36,754 nt of DNA, taken from a bacterium (GTDB taxonomy: Bacteria > Desulfobacterota > DSWW01). The DNA is taken from positions 1 to 36,754 of the forward strand of contig JANQFG010000255.1 of assembly GCA_028277985.1 (NCBI GenBank). The letters run 5' to 3'. This document shows, piece after piece, positions 23,293-30,607 of the stretch; within the stretch, counting starts at the first letter, position 1, and every line of letters starts with the position of its first letter. The notes under the pieces are model-generated. The model did no database searches. It was not told where the DNA came from and worked only from the letters and a program-made list of their open reading frames with translations. Position numbers and translations under genes: made by a program.

Positions 23293-23610
23293 CTAGCGCC
23301 CGATCGCGGCGATTCTGTTGTAGAACCAGCCGATAAACGAGCCGGTCAGGGTGCCGAAGGCGAAGCCGTACAGAAACCCGATGAAGCTTCCCAGAAAGGA
23401 GACCCGGTACCCGATGAAATACTGACTCAGCAGCGAGAGGTGGGGCCCCACGTTCTTCCCCCCCTTGATCACGAGCCAGTTCGTCGCCATGAACAAAGCC
23501 AGGCCGCAGACAATGCCCAGGGTGAGTCCGAAGACCTTCGCATTCAGCAGGAGCACCCCGCTGAAAAGCTTCTGCTCGACGGCCCTCTGGTCTTCCTTTC
23601 GCCCGTTCAT
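23293..23610 (-). CDS. Small membrane protein paralogous to the C-terminal domain of the upstream FAD oxidoreductase
   Basis: The 105-residue protein has three predicted transmembrane helices. Residues 37-101 align without gaps to residues 503-567 of the oxidoreductase encoded just upstream, with about 30 of 65 positions identical by my hand alignment. The shared pattern is FxAT-x-WLVxKGG-xx-VGPxLxLL-xx-YFxGY. The 34-base gap and shared strand indicate co-transcription. The family is not one I can name. It may form a complex with the membrane domain of the oxidoreductase, in the way duplicated halves often pair; that is inference. Confidence 0.75.
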   Translation of the reverse strand: MNGRKEDQRAVEQKLFSGVLLLNAKVFGLTLGIVCGLALFMATNWLVIKGGKNVGPHLSLLSQYFIGYRVSFLGSFIGFLYGFAFGTLTGSFIGWFYNRIAAIGR

Positions 23611-23644
23611 GCCTCTTGAACCTCCCGCGCCCTTGGGCGCTTTG

Positions 23645-25417
23645 TCAGAAACTCTCGAAGAAGTCTCGAATGGACAACATCTCGGCCTTCTTCTTTGCCG
23701 AGTACAGGTAGATTGCCAGGATGAGATTCCTCAGATACGCGAAAAGCCAGCCGAACAGGAACCCCCAGCAGAAGGCATATGCCAAGGCCAGAAAGGCCCC
23801 TTTCACCGTGACCGTGTACCCGAAGAAATAGTTCTCCAGCAGCCTCAGGTTGGGGCCGACTACGTCTCCTCCCTTCACGACCAGCCAGATGGTGGCCAGG
23901 AAGATGAGCAGCCCGGAAGCGCTCCCCACCGATGTCGCGAAGGCCAGCTTGTCCATCCGGGCCAGGACGGGTGCGATAACCGCCTCCCGGGAGTCGGCCA
24001 GGGACTCTTCCTCCAGGTAGGCCTCTTCCTCGTTGACTTGCCACAGGTCATGGCTCGAGCCCATGACGTTTTCTGCGGCCAGCATCCCGGTGAGCATGGA
24101 ATGATCCATGTTGTTGTACCGGTGCATCCCGTTGCGTCCGATGGTCTGAAGGTTGTCGATCGTACCGAGGAAGTCTCGGATGGTTTGCAGGCTCTGCTCG
24201 TACCCCTGGTTGTAGACGGGATACGCCTTGGGCTGACGCACCACGTAGCTGTCCACCACATCGTCCGCGCCGGCCAGCCCGAGTGAGGCCAGCTCCGAAG
24301 AGGCGAGCTCCCGCAGGTCTTCATCCGGCATCTCCCATATCTCATCCCCCTCGTCGCAGAAGTATTCCATCCCCAGGCTGGTCTTGACCGGGTCGGGGAC
24401 CATGGTGGGGCTCCAGTTCTTGAAGTTCTGTATGCGACCCACCCGGACCTCAGGACCGTGCACGTAGATCCACTGATCCGGGAAGACCTCCGGCTTGTCC
24501 AGGATGAGAACCACGATGAGAAAGGAGCGGTAGGAGAGCCTGCGAGCCGCATCGAGCACCTCCTCGGGCGGCTTCGGGTCGAGTCGGCCTATGAGCGTCG
24601 AGACGGGCATGCTGGAAATCAGCTCGTGAACCGGCATCTCGCTTTCTTTGCCGTTTTCCCTGGAAACCACCCGAAGAATCCTTCCCTGGTCATGGCAGAG
24701 GCGGGTCACTTCCGATCCCAGCCTCAGCTGTCCTCCCGAGGATTCGATCGCCCTCTGGAAACGTTCCCACATCATCCCCGGCCCTCTCCTCGGATAGTCG
24801 AAGGCATCGATCAGCGACTTCGCCTTCTGGATCCCGAAAAGGGCGTTGGTCACGGCCGTGGACAGGGACAACCCCTGGATACGCTGCGCGGCCCAGGTCG
24901 CCAGAATCTCGTTGCAGGGGATCCCCCAGACCTTTTCGGTATAGGTCTTGAAGAAGGTGCGGTAGAGGCGTTCTCCGAACCGGTTGGAGACCCACTGCTC
25001 GAAAGTCTCTTCCCGCCGATGCCCCCAGAGTTGTGCCCGGAGGTAGCTCAGCGGAATCAACACGCTCTCCGTAAGGCCGAGGTTCGCGAGGGCATTGAGG
25101 GGTTTCAGGGGGTAGTCGAAGAATCGGCCCCGGTAGTAGATCCGTGACATTCGTGGGACGCTCAGGAAGTCGTCCCCAAGCATATCCCTCCAGAGCCGGT
25201 CGACTTCCTCGTTCTTTGTAAAGAAACGGTGCCCGCCTATGTCGAAGGCGTACTCCTCGTAGGTTTCCGTCCTGGAGATGCCCCCAACGCGGTTGGTCTG
25301 CTCGAGAACGAGGGTTTCGACCCCCTGCTCGACCAGGCGGTAGGCCGCGCTGAGGCCTGCCGGCCCGGCGCCGACCACCACCACACGATTCTCTGGATTC
25401 TCAGGGAGAGACTTCAT
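23645..25417 (-). CDS. Membrane-anchored FAD/NAD(P)-dependent oxidoreductase, UDP-galactopyranose mutase/protoporphyrinogen oxidase-like
   Basis: The 590-residue protein opens with the FAD dinucleotide fold VVVVGAGPAGLSAAYRL and EQTNRVGGISRT, then DIGGHRFF, all hallmarks of the amine oxidase/protoporphyrinogen oxidase/UDP-galactopyranose mutase group. KVWGIPCNEI and QTIGRNGMHRYNNMDHSM (the C-terminal FAD block) complete the flavin domain at about residue 460. Residues about 485-590 form a separate three-helix membrane domain ending in a cytoplasmic basic/aromatic tail. Typical soluble relatives lack it. The substrate may be a nucleotide sugar, lipid-linked sugar or carotenoid-like lipid; none can be chosen from the sequence. 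The start ATG at 25417 has GAGGA very close to it. Confidence 0.85.
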   Translation of the reverse strand: MKSLPENPENRVVVVGAGPAGLSAAYRLVEQGVETLVLEQTNRVGGISRTETYEEYAFDIGGHRFFTKNEEVDRLWRDMLGDDFLSVPRMSRIYYRGRFFDYPLKPLNALANLGLTESVLIPLSYLRAQLWGHRREETFEQWVSNRFGERLYRTFFKTYTEKVWGIPCNEILATWAAQRIQGLSLSTAVTNALFGIQKAKSLIDAFDYPRRGPGMMWERFQRAIESSGGQLRLGSEVTRLCHDQGRILRVVSRENGKESEMPVHELISSMPVSTLIGRLDPKPPEEVLDAARRLSYRSFLIVVLILDKPEVFPDQWIYVHGPEVRVGRIQNFKNWSPTMVPDPVKTSLGMEYFCDEGDEIWEMPDEDLRELASSELASLGLAGADDVVDSYVVRQPKAYPVYNQGYEQSLQTIRDFLGTIDNLQTIGRNGMHRYNNMDHSMLTGMLAAENVMGSSHDLWQVNEEEAYLEEESLADSREAVIAPVLARMDKLAFATSVGSASGLLIFLATIWLVVKGGDVVGPNLRLLENYFFGYTVTVKGAFLALAYAFCWGFLFGWLFAYLRNLILAIYLYSAKKKAEMLSIRDFFESF

Positions 25418-25576
25418 TCCTCAAGCTGCCGCAGAAGGTGCGCGTCGATTCGGGTCTTCACGATCCTGCCCGGAAACAGGGACCAAGTTGATATTCCGGG
25501 TCTTGTCGCGTCTGCACGATCTTCTCCCTTTGTGCGAAGAAATTCAAGGACCCGTCTTGGAAGGCATGTGGCATGT

Positions 25577-25632
25577 GGGGTCAGGCCGTAATTATCAACC
25601 CTCGCGAGGGTTGATAATTACGGCCTGACCCC
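25577..25632. repeat. 56-bp perfect palindrome (REP-like)
   Basis: The left arm GGGGTCAGGCCGTAATTATC plus AACCCTCG (25577-25604) is followed directly by its exact inverted copy (25605-25632), so there are 28-bp arms with no loop. It lies in the divergent gap between the FAD oxidoreductase and the GT-C-like gene. The GGGGTCAGG end resembles the CTGACCCC repeats at 4624 and 21128. Confidence 0.9.
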
Positions 25633-25638
25633 TATGAT
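25611..25638 (+). promoter_or_regulatory. Sigma-70-type promoter embedded in the palindrome
   Basis: TTGATA (25611-25616), inside the right arm of the palindrome, is followed after 16 bases by TATGAT (25633-25638) just outside it. Both hexamers are 5/6 matches. A start near 25645 leaves a leader of about 29 bases before the TTG at 25674. Confidence 0.6.
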
Positions 25639-25673
25639 GGTCTCACCCCACCCACGACAACCGGAGGCAGAGC

Positions 25674-27284
25674 TTGTCCGAGAATCGGTGGAAACCCTCG
25701 AGCGAAGTGATGATCCCTGCGGGGTTGGCTCTGCTATGCTTCCTCTACTATCTGGGCTTTCTGCTCCAGTACGGAGAGATGTTCTACAAGGGCTCGGACA
25801 TCGTTGCGAACACCGCCTACGGCATGACCATGTTTTCAGAGGTCCATCGGGCGGGCTGGACGGTCCCGAAGCCGGCCCACATGCTCCTGTTCGGATCCGT
25901 CTACTGGCTCACCCATGATCTCTGGTTCGTTCATCTCGCCCTGATCGCGGCCACGACCCTAACCGTGTGGGCGGGCTGCCGCCTGCTACAGAGGCACGAC
26001 GCAGGCCCGATCGGTTGTTTCGCCTTCTGCGTCTTCATGATGACCCTGCCGCGCACCTTCGGCACGACCCTTTCGGGTGGTCCCGGATGTATCAATGTGA
26101 TGTTCCTCTTTCTTGCCATCGTTTGCCTGGGCCGCCAGGATCGGAAGCTCGACCAGGTTCTCGCCGTCCTGTTTCTTTCCCTGGCCAACCTGACGAGACC
26201 GGACAGCTGGCCTTCCACCTATCTGCTCGTGTTCTGCGTCGTCGCCCTGCGCCTCATCGGCCGTGAGGGGCCCAGGCTGAACCGGACCGATCTCCTGTTC
26301 CTGATCCCTCTGGTGATGCCCCTTGTCTGGGTGTTCCTGGACTGGGTGGTTTTCGGCGATCCGCTCTACAGCGTGAAGATCGCCCGGACCTTTTTCGAGG
26401 AGGCCGTGAAAGGCAGCAGGGGCACCGGAGGAGGGGGCACGGGTCCGAATCTGGTCGCTCGCTTTCTTCCCAGGGTGAAATCCACCTTGTTCGACCTGTT
26501 CTCGGTGCCCGGATGGTTGTCGCTGCGTGCTGGGCTGGTCGGACTCCTGGGCGCCGCCGGAGCGGTTGCGATGCTCCGCAGGAATCGGATCAATCTGCTG
26601 CTGATCGCTTGTCCGCTCTTCGGCACCCTGCTCTTCTATTTCGTCTATGTCCTTCGAGGGACCCTTTTCAGGTCATCCTACGTTTATACCGTTATGGTTT
26701 GCATTGTCCTGATCGCGAGCATGGGCCTTTCGAGCCTCTGCGGCCTGGCTCGACGGGTGCGCCCACCCCTGGTCGGACGGTTCCTTCAGGTTGGGCTCGT
26801 CTGCGTCGTGCTGCTGTACCTGACGGTGGAGCCTTTTCAGACGGAGATCGTGGCGGAGAGGATTCCCGTGCTCAAGAAGCGCGCGACGGTCTCGGTGCGG
26901 GCCAACGCGGCCATCGATGCGCTCATGGATGATGTGACCCGGACGGGGGTCTCGCCGATCGTGCTGACCACCAAGTGGATATCCACTTCCAGAGTCGCCA
27001 TGCGGCTGGGATCAGGGAAGGATCTGTTCCTGGTGGAGCGGCTGGTGTCGAGGGCTCGTTTGGGCAAGGAGTCATGGCTTCCTCCGCTCGAGGGCAGGAC
27101 GGTCTACATCTGTTTTCTCAACTCGGCCCGCAGGGACGTGGCTTTGTTCCTGAAGAGCATCATCGCGGAGGCGGACCGAAAAGAAATGATTCACGATCAG
27201 GCGGGTCTCGCGGTTCTCAAGTGCACCTTCGAGGCAGGCAGGGGTCAGGGGCCTTCCTCTTCATCCGGGTCGAGATCCGGATAG
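25674..27284 (+). CDS. Polytopic membrane protein, probable GT-C type glycosyltransferase
   Basis: The TTG at 25674 is preceded at good spacing by GGAGG (CCGGAGGCAGAGC), giving 536 residues. About ten transmembrane helices fill residues 13-390, followed by a roughly 130-residue soluble C-terminal domain. An acidic first extracytoplasmic loop (YKGSDIVANTAYGM) sits where GT-C glycosyltransferases such as PMT/ArnT relatives carry catalytic acids, but I see no canonical DE pair, so the assignment is by architecture. The low-complexity Ser/Gly tail overlaps the convergent frame-shifted gene by 40 bases. It would use a lipid-phosphate sugar to modify a surface molecule if the assignment is right. 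Confidence 0.6.
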   Translation: MSENRWKPSSEVMIPAGLALLCFLYYLGFLLQYGEMFYKGSDIVANTAYGMTMFSEVHRAGWTVPKPAHMLLFGSVYWLTHDLWFVHLALIAATTLTVWAGCRLLQRHDAGPIGCFAFCVFMMTLPRTFGTTLSGGPGCINVMFLFLAIVCLGRQDRKLDQVLAVLFLSLANLTRPDSWPSTYLLVFCVVALRLIGREGPRLNRTDLLFLIPLVMPLVWVFLDWVVFGDPLYSVKIARTFFEEAVKGSRGTGGGGTGPNLVARFLPRVKSTLFDLFSVPGWLSLRAGLVGLLGAAGAVAMLRRNRINLLLIACPLFGTLLFYFVYVLRGTLFRSSYVYTVMVCIVLIASMGLSSLCGLARRVRPPLVGRFLQVGLVCVVLLYLTVEPFQTEIVAERIPVLKKRATVSVRANAAIDALMDDVTRTGVSPIVLTTKWISTSRVAMRLGSGKDLFLVERLVSRARLGKESWLPPLEGRTVYICFLNSARRDVALFLKSIIAEADRKEMIHDQAGLAVLKCTFEAGRGQGPSSSSGSRSG

Positions 27285-27584
27285 AGTTCCTTGGAACAAT
27301 CCGGGCAGATCCCATGCGAGGATTGGGCCCCGGAGCGCTCGGTGATATACGCCTCCACTTGATGCCAGTAGCCTTCATCGTCCCGGACCTTCTTGCAGGA
27401 AGAACAGATGGGTAGCGTTGTCCAGGGTCTGCTGCCTCTCGCCGCGTATGCTCAGGAAATACAGTGCGGCAAGAGCAGAGGAACAGAGCAGGGCCGCCGT
27501 TACGCTGAACGCAACTAGAATGGAGTGGTGTTTGGCGCGCTTTTCGTCCGTCAAGCTATCCGTCCTTCGCAGAGGGAACCACAT
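27245..27584 (-). pseudogene. Frame-shifted membrane protein with C-terminal CxxC...CxxC zinc-ribbon (sensor-associated)
   Basis: The minus strand carries an N-terminal part with one transmembrane helix (ILVAFSVTAALLCSSALAALY written in part; starts ATG 27584 or better TTG 27554 behind AAGGA) running to ERQQTLDNA. The reading then has to change frame near 27420 to continue as LPICSSCKKVRDDEGYWH, then THGICPDC-type residues (here SHGICPDCSKELYPDL) and a stop at 27245-27247. That second part is the well-known four-Cys ribbon at the end of many PAS and response-regulator proteins. In the first frame a TGA follows within about 15 codons. A single-base loss, or a two-base gain, would restore one protein of about 110 residues. 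No slippery heptamer is evident. Confidence 0.65.
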
Positions 27585-27652
27585 TCTATTGCTTATGATT
27601 TTGATGAATCAACTAATGTTTCATACCTGGAAGTACACGAGCAGAAAGGGGC

Positions 27653-28645
27653 CTAGAAAAGGGGTTCCTCATCGATGGACGGTCCTCTGCCGGTCGGGCA
27701 GTGAAGGACTTCCTCTACACCCTCCACACGCTTCAGAACCCGGGTGACGGCGGCCGCCTGGTCGGGGAGCGTGATCACGTGCACGTTAGGGCCCGCATCG
27801 ATCGTGAAGTAGCACGGAATACCCTTTCGGTCGCGCAGGTCCCGTACAGCCTCGATCACTGCAAGGGTGGCCGGTTTCCAGTAGAGGAGGGAGGGTCGCG
27901 AAGTCATCATCACCGCGTGCATGCACAAGGCGTCCGCCTCGATCCATTCACCGAGGGCGGAAAGATCGCGCTCCCGAATCGCCTTTCGGATCTTCGAGAC
28001 GATCTTCCCGAGACTTTGGAGCCTCCCTTCCAGGAGGGGGCTGGTTCGTGCGAGAAGGTGACCCTGTTCTGACGGTACCCTCTTCTGTTCCCGGCTCAGG
28101 ATCGCAACCAGATCGACCAGGGGCCAGTGGCCCTCTGGTGCGAGTTGCCTGACCCTCGAGGGCGCCCGGCCCTTCCCGGGAGGCGACCAGAGGACATAGC
28201 CTCCGTAGAGAGAACGGCAGGCCGATCCGGATCCGAGGATGGTGAGGGGAACGAGGTGCTTCGGGTCTTCCGTGAGACCTGCGGCCCGGGCGGCTGCAAG
28301 AGCAAGTGCCGCGAAGCCGGAGGCGGAGGAAGCGATGCCCGCGGAGGTGGGGAAATGGTTCACCGATTCGATACGGGCGAAGGCCTTCAGGCGGGCGAGC
28401 CTTCGAACCCTGCTCATGACCCGGTGCACACGTGCGACAGCGTCGGGTGGGGCAGGGCGGTTGTTGATCTTGCAGACGTCTTGTTTGAGCCCGGGCAGGA
28501 ACTCGACCGTGGTCGTTGTGCGGGCCTTTTCCAGGGTCATGGAAACGGAAGGGTTCAGAGGTACCAGGCCGCGGCGTTCGCCTCGCCTCACACCCCAGTA
28601 TTTCACGAAGGCAATGTTGCTGCCGGCGTTCGCTGTCGCTTTCAT
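27653..28645 (-). CDS. mvaD: Diphosphomevalonate decarboxylase
   Basis: Starting at the ATG at 28645 (the frame is open to 28747, without homology) gives 330 residues of the GHMP-kinase fold. It matches the decarboxylase family throughout: ANAGSNIAFVKYWG (Lys15), LNPSVSMTL, the ATP loop PTSAGIASSASGFAALA (98-114), GSGSACRSLYGGYV (Arg144) and TIDAGPNVHV with the catalytic Asp273. Retention of the Lys, Arg and Asp argues for a true ATP-dependent decarboxylase making isopentenyl diphosphate (or isopentenyl phosphate) rather than a mevalonate 3-kinase. No other mevalonate-pathway gene is in the window. It diverges from a GT4 gene. Confidence 0.88.
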   Translation of the reverse strand: MKATANAGSNIAFVKYWGVRRGERRGLVPLNPSVSMTLEKARTTTTVEFLPGLKQDVCKINNRPAPPDAVARVHRVMSRVRRLARLKAFARIESVNHFPTSAGIASSASGFAALALAAARAAGLTEDPKHLVPLTILGSGSACRSLYGGYVLWSPPGKGRAPSRVRQLAPEGHWPLVDLVAILSREQKRVPSEQGHLLARTSPLLEGRLQSLGKIVSKIRKAIRERDLSALGEWIEADALCMHAVMMTSRPSLLYWKPATLAVIEAVRDLRDRKGIPCYFTIDAGPNVHVITLPDQAAAVTRVLKRVEGVEEVLHCPTGRGPSIDEEPLF

Positions 28646-28770
28646 CCTTCGAAGGTATATCTCTTTTGATGGGGTGGGGCAAGCGAACACCGGCGGGCGG
28701 CTTTTGCATGACCCGTGGCGGTATGCTACCGTTCGAAATCCCTTCAACCACGGGGCGCGCAGAGGGACCG

Positions 28771-29892
28771 TTGAAGATCTTGTTCGATGTGCGGGAGGCG
28801 AGCCGGAACGTCACGGGCATCGGAACGTATGTCCGGAATCTTGCCGGGGAGATCCTTGCCTACGAGGATCCGGACGTGGTCTGCAAGTGTGTACCCCGGT
28901 CGACCGAGCCTCCCACGCCAAAGGGCGTCTCTTCTCTTCCGCTCCAGGCGTTCAACTTCGTCCGAAACGTGACATGGAAGCAGGCCTACCTGCCCGCCAT
29001 TGCCCTCAAGGAAAGAGCGGACGTGCTGGTATGCATGGACCCGCTGGGCCCGCTCGCCAGCCCGGTTCCCACCGCCCTGATCATCTATGACCTGATCTTC
29101 CTCACCACTGGGGCGCAGAGCGACGCCTGGACGAGGTACTGGCGGGCCATGGTTCCGCGCAGCGCCAGGAAGGCGGATCTGATCTTCACCCTGTCCCAGG
29201 CGAGCAAGGCCGAGATCATCGGACAACTCGGCATCCCTGCCGAGAAGATCGTGGTCTTTCATACGGGTGTGTCGGATCACTTCTCTGCACCGGCAGGGGA
29301 TGCCTCTGAAAGGGAGAAGACACGAAAGAGGCTGGGACTCCCGGCGTCCTACGTGCTGACCGTTGGGGCCCATGACCCTCGCCGGAACCTGAAGACCTTG
29401 CTGGCCGCTTACCGAACACTCAAGGCGAAGGGCCCCGCGGGGGTGAAGCTGGTTGCGGTGGGCCCGAAGACCTCCTATTTCCAGGAGATAGAGCAAACGA
29501 CGCACTCGCTCGGGCTCGATGAGGATGTCCTCTACTTCGACTACGTGCCGAACGAAGAACTTCCCTCCTACTACGGCCTGGCCGACCTGTACGTGTATCC
29601 CTCGTCCGAGGAGGGATTCGGGCTCACCCCGCTCGAGGCAATGGCGTGCGGCTGCCCGGTCGTCACCTCCCGGACGTCATCGCTGCCAGAGGTTGTCGGG
29701 GACGCGGCGCTCCTGGTGGACCCGACGGACGCGGAAGAACTGGCAGAGGCCATGGGTCGGGTCCTCTCGGACGCGGCTTTGAGGCGCTCTTTGATCGAGA
29801 AGGGCTCGAAGCGGGCTGCCGCGTTTTCCTGGAGAGCGGGCGCCGAGGACATCGTGAAGGCCTGCGTGCGACTGGCGGAGAGGAACGCGTGA
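28771..29892 (+). CDS. Glycosyltransferase family 4 protein
   Basis: I choose TTG 28771, 4 bases after GAGGGA (28762-28767), because the family N-terminus KILFDVREASRNVTGIGTYV begins exactly there; the frame is open back to 28516 but that part is antisense to mvaD. The 373-residue protein has the GT-B fold: an N-terminal acceptor domain with IIYDLIFL, then a C-terminal nucleotide-sugar domain with YVLTVGAHDPRRNLKTLL, LYVYPSSEEGFGLTPLEAM (the E-x7-E retaining motif) and GCPVVTSRTSSLPEVVGDAAL. It probably adds a sugar to a lipid-linked or surface glycan. Donor and acceptor unknown. Confidence 0.9.
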   Translation: MKILFDVREASRNVTGIGTYVRNLAGEILAYEDPDVVCKCVPRSTEPPTPKGVSSLPLQAFNFVRNVTWKQAYLPAIALKERADVLVCMDPLGPLASPVPTALIIYDLIFLTTGAQSDAWTRYWRAMVPRSARKADLIFTLSQASKAEIIGQLGIPAEKIVVFHTGVSDHFSAPAGDASEREKTRKRLGLPASYVLTVGAHDPRRNLKTLLAAYRTLKAKGPAGVKLVAVGPKTSYFQEIEQTTHSLGLDEDVLYFDYVPNEELPSYYGLADLYVYPSSEEGFGLTPLEAMACGCPVVTSRTSSLPEVVGDAALLVDPTDAEELAEAMGRVLSDAALRRSLIEKGSKRAAAFSWRAGAEDIVKACVRLAERNA

Positions 29893-29902
29893 GAAGGGTG
29901 AA

Positions 29903-29949
29903 GAACCGGGGGGTTCGGAGCGAAAAAACTCCCTTTTTCAGGCCGGTTC
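29903..29949 (+). terminator. Possible transcript-end structure after the GT4 gene
   Basis: GAACCGG (29903-29909) pairs with CCGGTTC (29943-29949), enclosing a small GGAG / CTCC hairpin (29917-29932) that is followed by CTTTTT (29933-29938). The inner stem is only 4 bp, so the prediction is weak. It lies between the GT4 stop and the next promoter, where a terminator is expected. Confidence 0.35.
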
Positions 29950-29974
29950 CGTAAAAAACAACTGCCCGATGCAA

Positions 29975-30003
29975 TTGACAAAATTCGCTCTCACCGCTAG
30001 GAT
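29975..30003 (+). promoter_or_regulatory. Sigma-70-type promoter of the nuoE-nuoF-fdhA-like operon
   Basis: TTGACA (29975-29980) is followed after exactly 17 bases by TAGGAT (29998-30003). The -35 is perfect and the -10 is a 4/6 match. The start would be near 30010, about 45 bases before the ATG at 30054. Confidence 0.65.
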
Positions 30004-30053
30004 GTGTGGTTCATTTCCACCGCCCCAAACAGGTTCGACCCCCGGAGGACTCC

Positions 30054-30572
30054 ATGGAACAGGCTTCGAGCCAGACTACGGTCGAGGTCGGCAAGACCGA
30101 GGCCCCTGAATTCACCGCCGATCAGCTGGAGGGGGTGGATTCCATCATCAGGCAGAACCGTGACAGACCGGGGGCCCTGATCCCCGTACTGAAGGATGTG
30201 CAGGACCTCACCGGATACCTTCCGCTTCCGCTGCAGGAGAGGATCGCCGCAGGACTGAACCTCTCGTTCAGTGAAGTCTACGGAGTGGTCACCTTCTACT
30301 CCTTCTTTCGACAGGAACCGATCGGTCGCCATCTGATCAAGGTTTGTATGGGCACCGCCTGCTACGTGCGAGGGAACAAAGACCTGGTGGAGCATCTTGG
30401 CCGGGATCTCGACTGCAAGCTCGGCGGCACCACGGAGGACAAGAGGTTTTCCCTCGACGGAGTGCGCTGTCTCGGATGTTGCGGGATCGCGCCCGTGATT
30501 ACCGTGAATGAGGACGTTCACCGTGAGATTCGCGTGAAAGAGGTGGCGGAAATCCTGGAAAGATACGAGTGA
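30054..30572 (+). CDS. NuoE-like [2Fe-2S] thioredoxin-fold subunit (NADH dehydrogenase/formate dehydrogenase gamma type)
   Basis: The ATG at 30054 has a strong GGAGG site (GGAGGACTCC), giving 172 residues. The C-terminal thioredoxin-like domain carries the four [2Fe-2S] ligands in NuoE spacing: Cys98-x4-Cys103 (VCMGTACYV) and Cys139-x3-Cys143 (RCLGCCGIAP). An N-terminal helical bundle contains LIPVLKDVQDLTGYLP, the family block. It passes electrons between the NuoF flavin subunit and the rest of the complex. Its stop is 35 bases before the NuoF-like start, and no membrane complex I subunits are nearby, so a soluble NAD-linked enzyme is indicated. A second gene of this family begins at 36619. 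Confidence 0.92.
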   Translation: MEQASSQTTVEVGKTEAPEFTADQLEGVDSIIRQNRDRPGALIPVLKDVQDLTGYLPLPLQERIAAGLNLSFSEVYGVVTFYSFFRQEPIGRHLIKVCMGTACYVRGNKDLVEHLGRDLDCKLGGTTEDKRFSLDGVRCLGCCGIAPVITVNEDVHREIRVKEVAEILERYE

Positions 30573-30607
30573 GTCCCTGGGATTCAACTCTCGTCGGAGT
30601 GAAGCAT

